Shown piece by piece: positions 59,145-64,000 of a stretch of 64,000 bases of DNA. Source of the DNA: Nitrospirota bacterium. Lineage in GTDB: Bacteria > Nitrospirota > Thermodesulfovibrionia > Thermodesulfovibrionales > Dissulfurispiraceae. The stretch spans positions 1-64,000 of the forward strand of contig JAJYVD010000003.1 of NCBI GenBank assembly GCA_021792185.1. The letters are read 5' to 3'. A model generated the notes under the pieces. The model was not told where the DNA came from, made no database searches, and worked only from the letters and a program-made list of their open reading frames with translations. Position 1 is the stretch's first letter. Every line of letters begins with the position of its first letter. The position numbers and the translations under genes were made by a program.

Positions 59145-60500
59145 ATGAAAAATTCCCCGCTTCCCGGCATTCAAATCTCCACGGACAAGGAAGACCTCAT
59201 ATGCTACAGCTTCGACGCGTCCATTGCGGATGCGGCCGTTCCCTATGCTGTTGCATGGCCTAAAAATACGGATGAAGTCGTAAAGATAATCAAATATGCC
59301 GATGAAAACAACCTTTCTATAATACCGCGGGGCGCGGGAACAGGTATGTCAGGGGCCTCGGTTCCTTCCGGGGACCGGTGTATTGTCCTCAGTTTCGAAA
59401 AGATGCGGAAAATGCTCGACGTGGACACAAAAAACATGACCGTAACCGTAGAGCCGGGCATCATAAACGGCAGGCTGCAGAAGGAGCTGGAATATTTAGG
59501 TTACTTCTACCCCCCTGACCCCGCAAGCCTCAATATCTGCACAATCGGCGGGAACCTGGCGACTAACGCGGGGGGGCCGAGGGCGCTGAAATACGGCGTT
59601 ACAAGAGATTACGTGATGGGAATCGAAGCGGTTCTTCCAGACGGCAGCGTAATAAACACAGGCGGCAGGACATACAAAAAAGCCGTAGGCTATGACCTGA
59701 GAAACCTCCTGATAGGCTCCGAAGGAACTCTTGCCGTTGCGACAAGGATAAGACTAAGAATGCTGCCGCTTCCCGAAGATGTAATGACGCTTCTTGTCAT
59801 CTTCGACAATCTCGAATCTTCGGGCATGGCGGTCTCAAAGATACTCTCATCCAAGATAATACCGAGAACCATGGAGTTCATGGACAGGCTTGCCATAGAG
59901 GCGATAGAAAATTACAAACCCACCGGGCTTCCGTCAGACGCGGAGGCATTGCTCCTTATCGAACTCGACGGCTACCACGCAACAATAAAAAAAGAGGCGG
60001 AGAGGGTAGTGGATATATGTAAAACCCTCGGCGGAGAGGCTGTAGTCGCCGAAGACGACATGGCACGGGACAGGTTATGGGAGGCGCGGAGGTCTATTTC
60101 TCCGGCACTTTATCACCTGAAGCCCGCAAAAATAAATGAAGACATCGTTGTGCCGAGGGATAAGATCCCTTTGGTATTGACTGATTTAAAAAGGCTTTCA
60201 GAGGGAAGCGGCATTATGATTATCAGCTTCGGACACGCCGGGGACGGAAATCTCCATGTAAACATAATGGTCGATAAAAATAATAAAGAGGAATACGCCA
60301 AAGGCATGGAGATTGTAAAAAAAATATTCGAGATCACCCTCAAACTCGGCGGCTCCATCTCCGGAGAACACGGCATAGGCATGACAAAGGCCCCTTATAT
60401 CGGAATGGAGATAAAAGAGCGGGAACTCGGATTGATGAAAGGCATCAAGGGACTGTTCGACCCGAAGGGCATAATGAATCCGGGAAAGATATTCGGGTAA
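59145..60500 (+). CDS. FAD-linked oxidase of GlcD type (glycolate/lactate dehydrogenase family)
   Basis: 451 residues. FAD-binding fold with 'IIPRGAGTGMSGASVP', 'GTIGGNLATNAGGPRALKYGVT'-like ICTIGGNLATNAGGP, GSEGTLAVATRI; C-terminal FAD-oxidase domain with FGHAGDGNLHVNIM and SGEHGIGMTKAPYI. Oxidises a 2-hydroxy acid, passing electrons to another carrier. No GlcF-type iron-sulfur partner is adjacent. Confidence 0.92.
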   Translation: MKNSPLPGIQISTDKEDLICYSFDASIADAAVPYAVAWPKNTDEVVKIIKYADENNLSIIPRGAGTGMSGASVPSGDRCIVLSFEKMRKMLDVDTKNMTVTVEPGIINGRLQKELEYLGYFYPPDPASLNICTIGGNLATNAGGPRALKYGVTRDYVMGIEAVLPDGSVINTGGRTYKKAVGYDLRNLLIGSEGTLAVATRIRLRMLPLPEDVMTLLVIFDNLESSGMAVSKILSSKIIPRTMEFMDRLAIEAIENYKPTGLPSDAEALLLIELDGYHATIKKEAERVVDICKTLGGEAVVAEDDMARDRLWEARRSISPALYHLKPAKINEDIVVPRDKIPLVLTDLKRLSEGSGIMIISFGHAGDGNLHVNIMVDKNNKEEYAKGMEIVKKIFEITLKLGGSISGEHGIGMTKAPYIGMEIKERELGLMKGIKGLFDPKGIMNPGKIFG

Positions 60501-60537
60501 TTTGAATATAAGCCGTTACAAGCGTTAAACTATAAAC

Positions 60538-61494
60538 ATGGAACTGAAAAAGCTTGCAACAGCCGAAAACACAAACAATAAAATCGATTACATTATAGAA
60601 TCGCTTTCAGCATACCTTCAGGGCAAAGAGCATGCATTGAGGCTTTCGCTCACCGCCTTTTTTTCAAAAGGCCATCTCCTGATAGAAGACCTGCCCGGGC
60701 TCGGAAAAACCACATTAGCCGTCGGCATTGCCAGGGCTCTCGGATTGAGCTTCGGAAGAATACAATGCACAAGCGACCTGCTGCCCACGGATATTACGGG
60801 ATTGTCCATTTATAACAAAAGCCTCGGAGAGTTCGAATTCCATCCCGGCCCTATTTTCAGCAATATCGTGCTCGTGGACGAGATAAACAGGGCTACGCCC
60901 AAAACGCAGAGTGCGCTGCTTGAGGCGATGGAAGAAGAACAGGTAACCGTGGAAGGCAAAACCTATAAACTGCCGCAGCCATTTTTTGTGATAGCCACGC
61001 AGAATCCCGCCGAGCACTTCGGCACCTTCCCCCTGCCCGAATCACAGCTCGACAGGTTCATAATGAAGATAAGCATAGGATACCCTTCGGGTGAATCCGA
61101 AAAAGAGATATTGAAAAGCGGAAGCAAAAGGGAAGAGTTATATGCGATGAAGCCAGTAATAACAGCCGCAGAAGCCTCCCTGATTCAGGAAGAGGTCAAA
61201 GACAATATTTATGTGTCGGATAAGGTGCTAAATTACGCCATGAAAATAATACAGGCCACAAGGAGCGGCAAATATCTGAATGCAGGGCTTTCGACGAGGG
61301 GAGCGCTGGCCATGACCTATACCGCAAAGACAAACGCGTATTTCCACGGAAGGGACTTCGTTATACCCGAGGACATAAAAGAGCTGGCTGAATATACCAT
61401 TACCCACCGTGTAATGTTCAAGGAAGAATACGAAAACCTCAACAAAAAGGAGATAATAAAGTCATTAATAGAAACAATACCTGTTCCTGTCTAA
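60538..61494 (+). CDS. MoxR-family AAA+ ATPase
   Basis: 318 residues. Walker A DLPGLGKTTLAVGIARALG, Walker B IVLVDEINRATPKTQSALLEAM (in parts), 'ATQNPAEHFGTFPLPESQLDRF' and LSTRGALAM. MoxR ATPases act as chaperones together with the adjacent DUF58 and transglutaminase proteins. 19 bp before the next gene. Confidence 0.95.
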   Translation: MELKKLATAENTNNKIDYIIESLSAYLQGKEHALRLSLTAFFSKGHLLIEDLPGLGKTTLAVGIARALGLSFGRIQCTSDLLPTDITGLSIYNKSLGEFEFHPGPIFSNIVLVDEINRATPKTQSALLEAMEEEQVTVEGKTYKLPQPFFVIATQNPAEHFGTFPLPESQLDRFIMKISIGYPSGESEKEILKSGSKREELYAMKPVITAAEASLIQEEVKDNIYVSDKVLNYAMKIIQATRSGKYLNAGLSTRGALAMTYTAKTNAYFHGRDFVIPEDIKELAEYTITHRVMFKEEYENLNKKEIIKSLIETIPVPV

Positions 61495-61513
61495 ACGAGG
61501 TCATTTAACTATC

Positions 61514-62461
61514 GTGTTTAAAAAGCAGTCCTTGCCTGTAATAAAGATAACAAATGCCGGGTGGTTATACATAGCGTTAACCCTCTTTTTGGGGTTTGCC
61601 GGGGTCAACACGTCAAACAACCTCATTTATCTCATAGTGTCCGCGCTGCTCGGTTTTATGGCCATCTCCGGCTTTTTCGGAAAAAGAAACCTCTCGAGGA
61701 TCGATATAGATGCCGAAATTCCGCAGGAGATATTCGCAAATAAAGAATTTCCGCTGAAAATAAGCCTTAAAAACCTGAAGGGGTTTTTCCCGATCTTTCT
61801 GATGAGGGTGAAAATAAGGGGACAGTCCCTCTCTGAAAAAGGGACTGTCCCCTTATTTCGCGAGACATTGTTCCCGTTTGTCGATAAAAAAAGCTATTCG
61901 TCCGGATATATGGACATATCTTTCAAAAAAAGGGGCAGGCACGTCATAAAAGAGATATACATATGCTCGGTATTCCCCTTTAATTTTTTTGTGAGGTGCA
62001 GAAGACTCGGCGCTTCTTTTGATTTTATCGTGTTTCCCGAACCTAAAAAGTCGGCGCTTTTAAACATCCTTGAAAGGCAGCGGCTTTCAAAGGGTGAAAT
62101 ACAAATAGACAAGACCGGATACGAATCCGAAATGCTCTCCATAAGGGAATATATCCTGGGCGACCCTTTTAAATATATAAACTGGAAGGCCACGGCAAAA
62201 ACAGGAGGTCTCAAGACAAAAGAGCTTTCGTCCCTCGCATATCAGCCGATCGTGATAGACTTTGAAAAGATAGACATAAAGAATATCGAAGAGAAAATCT
62301 CTTGCATCACATACATGATCCTGCAGCTCTTAAGGAAAAATATACCGGTAGGGATCAAGATAGGCGGCAGGTTTTATAAGCCCGACATATCCAATGCCCA
62401 TAAGATTTCCATTCTGAACGAACTTGCCTTATACGGTATTGAAAAATATGACTCCGAATAA
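61514..62461 (+). CDS. DUF58-domain membrane protein
   Basis: 315 residues. Two membrane helices near the N-terminus ([35 protein letters not shown]), an extended beta-rich region, then the DUF58 signature '[20 protein letters not shown]'. It contains palindromic copy E (61812-61858) encoding [16 protein letters not shown]. Overlaps the transglutaminase gene by 14 bp. Confidence 0.93.
   Translation: MFKKQSLPVIKITNAGWLYIALTLFLGFAGVNTSNNLIYLIVSALLGFMAISGFFGKRNLSRIDIDAEIPQEIFANKEFPLKISLKNLKGFFPIFLMRVKIRGQSLSEKGTVPLFRETLFPFVDKKSYSSGYMDISFKKRGRHVIKEIYICSVFPFNFFVRCRRLGASFDFIVFPEPKKSALLNILERQRLSKGEIQIDKTGYESEMLSIREYILGDPFKYINWKATAKTGGLKTKELSSLAYQPIVIDFEKIDIKNIEEKISCITYMILQLLRKNIPVGIKIGGRFYKPDISNAHKISILNELALYGIEKYDSE
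61812..61858 (+). repeat. Palindromic element copy E in the DUF58 gene
   Basis: A perfect 19-bp inverted repeat, AAATAAGGGGACAGTCCCT (61812-61830) and AGGGACTGTCCCCTTATTT (61840-61858), around a 9-base loop. It has the same GGGGAC(T/A)GTCCC core as copies A-D but AT-rich outer arms and no GATTTACG inner arm. Confidence 0.9.
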
Positions 62462-64000
62462 CATCCTCTCCATAAAAATAGAAACCGCCGTAAAGATAAC
62501 GGCCGCGCTCATAGGGCTGATAGGATTCCTCTCGGTCGCAAAATATATAAACGTTATTTATTCTTCCCTGTTCATGCTGCTGTTCCCGTTCTCTCTATAT
62601 CTCGAATACAAAAAAGGCGCCCATCCGCAGCGTTGGCTTTTGAACCTTGCGGCGCTGGCAGTAATAATATTCTCCTTTTTAAGGCTCGATTCCAAAGACC
62701 TTGTGACCCCGACAGTGGAAGGGCTTTTGATGCTCATTTGCGTTAAATTCCTCGAAGAAAAAAAATTCCGCGACTACATGCAGATATACGCCATATCCCT
62801 GTTTCTCCTTGCCGGTTCCGCCCTGCTTTCTATAGACATAGCGTTTTCGGTATATTTTATGAGTCTTGTATTCCTGCTGCCGGCAGCCATAGTTTTACTT
62901 ACATACTATTCTCAGGAGCCGGACCTCGAGCTTGCAAAAGGCACGGTCGTCAAAATAGTCTCAAAATCCCTGCTCATACCTCTCATAGCCATGCCGCTGA
63001 CGCTGTTTTTTTTCATAACGCTGCCGAGAACAAGTCATCCCTTATTCGACTTTTTGAATAGGGGAGAAAAGGCAAAAACCGGCTTTACCGATAATGTGAA
63101 ACTCGGCGGGATATCGGGCATTCAGGAAGACGCCACAGCAATATTCAGGGCTCACATGGACAAAGTTGACGACAGGCTCCTATACTGGCGCGGCATTGTC
63201 CTGGATTACTTTGACGGGGCATCATGGACACAATCCGGAGAAGGCTCTTCAGGGGAGTATCAATTAGGCATAACAGGCAGGAAAATAACGCAGACCTTAT
63301 ATCTCGAACCATATGAAAATATTTATATCTTTGCTCTGGACAAGCCTTATTCCATCGCGCTAAAGGATTTAAAAAAACACGGAGATCTCACCTTCACAAC
63401 GCCAAAAACAATCGACAGGAGAATACGGTACGAAGCGGTATCCGTTATGTCAGACGCGATAACAGAAGAAAATATAAATAAAGAAAATTACTTGCAACTG
63501 CCTGAAAACATATCTCCGGAGATAGTGAAGCTATCAAAAGAAACGGCATCCAAAGCCGAATCCGAGACTCAAATACCGATTGCTATTTTGAATTTCTTAA
63601 GCAGAGGAAATTACAAATATTCCCTCCAAAACCTCCCGATAACAAAAACTCCCCTCGAAGACTTCCTATTCAAACATAAATACGGCAACTGCGAATATTT
63701 CGCTTCCGCAATGGCAGTTATGCTAAGGGCTGCAGGAATACCGGCGCGGCTTGTAGGCGGTTACAGGGGCGGATACTACAACGATATGGGGAAATATTAT
63801 CTTGTGCCTCAGAAGAACGCTCATGTATGGGTAGAGGCATATGTAAACAACAACTGGATAAGGCTCGACCCTACGCCGGCGCCTATTGAAGGATTCGTGT
63901 CTCAGCGGGAACTGGGTATGCTTTTTAAAATAAGGCTTACCATAGACTTAATAAATTATTACTGGAACATCGCGGTTATCAACTATGACTTCGAAAAGCA
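62448..64000 (+). CDS. Transglutaminase-like membrane protein (TgpA/DUF3488 type), 3' end outside window
   Basis: Open from ATG 62448 to the window edge (over 515 codons, incomplete). N-terminal multi-helix membrane region ([48 protein letters not shown]), a periplasmic domain, then a transglutaminase core with catalytic Cys in [19 protein letters not shown], His in NAHVWVEAY and Asp in IRLDPTPAP. Forms the usual trio with MoxR and DUF58. Confidence 0.93.
   Translation, partial: MTPNNILSIKIETAVKITAALIGLIGFLSVAKYINVIYSSLFMLLFPFSLYLEYKKGAHPQRWLLNLAALAVIIFSFLRLDSKDLVTPTVEGLLMLICVKFLEEKKFRDYMQIYAISLFLLAGSALLSIDIAFSVYFMSLVFLLPAAIVLLTYYSQEPDLELAKGTVVKIVSKSLLIPLIAMPLTLFFFITLPRTSHPLFDFLNRGEKAKTGFTDNVKLGGISGIQEDATAIFRAHMDKVDDRLLYWRGIVLDYFDGASWTQSGEGSSGEYQLGITGRKITQTLYLEPYENIYIFALDKPYSIALKDLKKHGDLTFTTPKTIDRRIRYEAVSVMSDAITEENINKENYLQLPENISPEIVKLSKETASKAESETQIPIAILNFLSRGNYKYSLQNLPITKTPLEDFLFKHKYGNCEYFASAMAVMLRAAGIPARLVGGYRGGYYNDMGKYYLVPQKNAHVWVEAYVNNNWIRLDPTPAPIEGFVSQRELGMLFKIRLTIDLINYYWNIAVINYDFEK

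Overview
The window looks like the chromosome of an anaerobic sulfite/sulfate-metabolising bacterium, most likely a Nitrospirota relative of the Thermodesulfovibrionia. The lineage is inferred from gene content and was not tested by phylogeny. The main evidence is a near-complete dsr set (dsrA, dsrB, dsrD, dsrC, dsrMKJOP, a DsrN-like amidotransferase, and a dsrEFH/tusA-like operon) beside an almost complete oxygen-independent cobalamin pathway. No rRNA, tRNA or CRISPR array was seen.

Layout. 1-3.7 kb is an accessory island: insertion-sequence-like debris, remnants of toxin/antitoxin genes, a P63C-domain phage-type gene behind a repeated 8-bp operator, and an AvcD/DCD-type anti-phage dCTP deaminase followed by a small unknown gene. 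3.9-10.4 kb is housekeeping: guaBA, a SurA_N-type membrane protein, hfq, an FmdB-type zinc ribbon, aat, smpB and ssrA (tmRNA). 10.4-13.1 kb, directly behind tmRNA, holds HicBA and ParDE-type toxin-antitoxin pairs and small unknown genes. 13.1-38.6 kb is the cobalamin/cobalt region. A B12 riboswitch controls cobU-cobT-cobS-cobC-cobQ-cbiB-cobD-cbiA-cbiXC. A second B12 riboswitch precedes an outer-membrane beta-barrel gene, cbiMNQO, a CbpA/CbpB radical-SAM peptide pair, cobO, cobF, cbiET, cbiL, an HD hydrolase and cbiF. An interruption at 33.0-35.6 kb (a single integron-type gene cassette plus HEPN/MNT and Xre/RES toxin-antitoxin pairs) separates these from cbiG-cbiH and a BPL_N-type gene. 39.5-54.7 kb is the dissimilatory sulfur region. 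54.9-64 kb is ordinary: smc, an RRM protein, bS21, a GlcD-like oxidase, and a MoxR/DUF58/transglutaminase operon that runs off the window.

How the parts connect: siroheme, its amidated form made by DsrN, and cobalamin share early tetrapyrrole steps. CbiM/N/Q/O and possibly the beta-barrel bring in cobalt; CbiX inserts it; CbiL, F, G, H, E, T and C build the ring; CbiA, CobQ, CbiB, CobU, T, S and C finish the cofactor. cbiD and a cbiJ/cobK reductase are not in the window, while cobF, an enzyme of the aerobic route, is.

The most unusual signal is not a gene. Many coding sequences, above all the cobalamin genes, carry in-frame repeat insertions of three kinds: (i) palindromes with GGGGACTGTCCC arms, (ii) palindromes of CCCCCCTTTA/TAAAGGGGGG type, and (iii) short tandem arrays of 7- or 8-bp words, each array using a different word. 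Arrays sit in variable loops and interdomain linkers and even make up most of a signal peptide. The second strong signal is a lone attC-like hairpin whose arms exactly explain the left boundary of a one-gene cassette.
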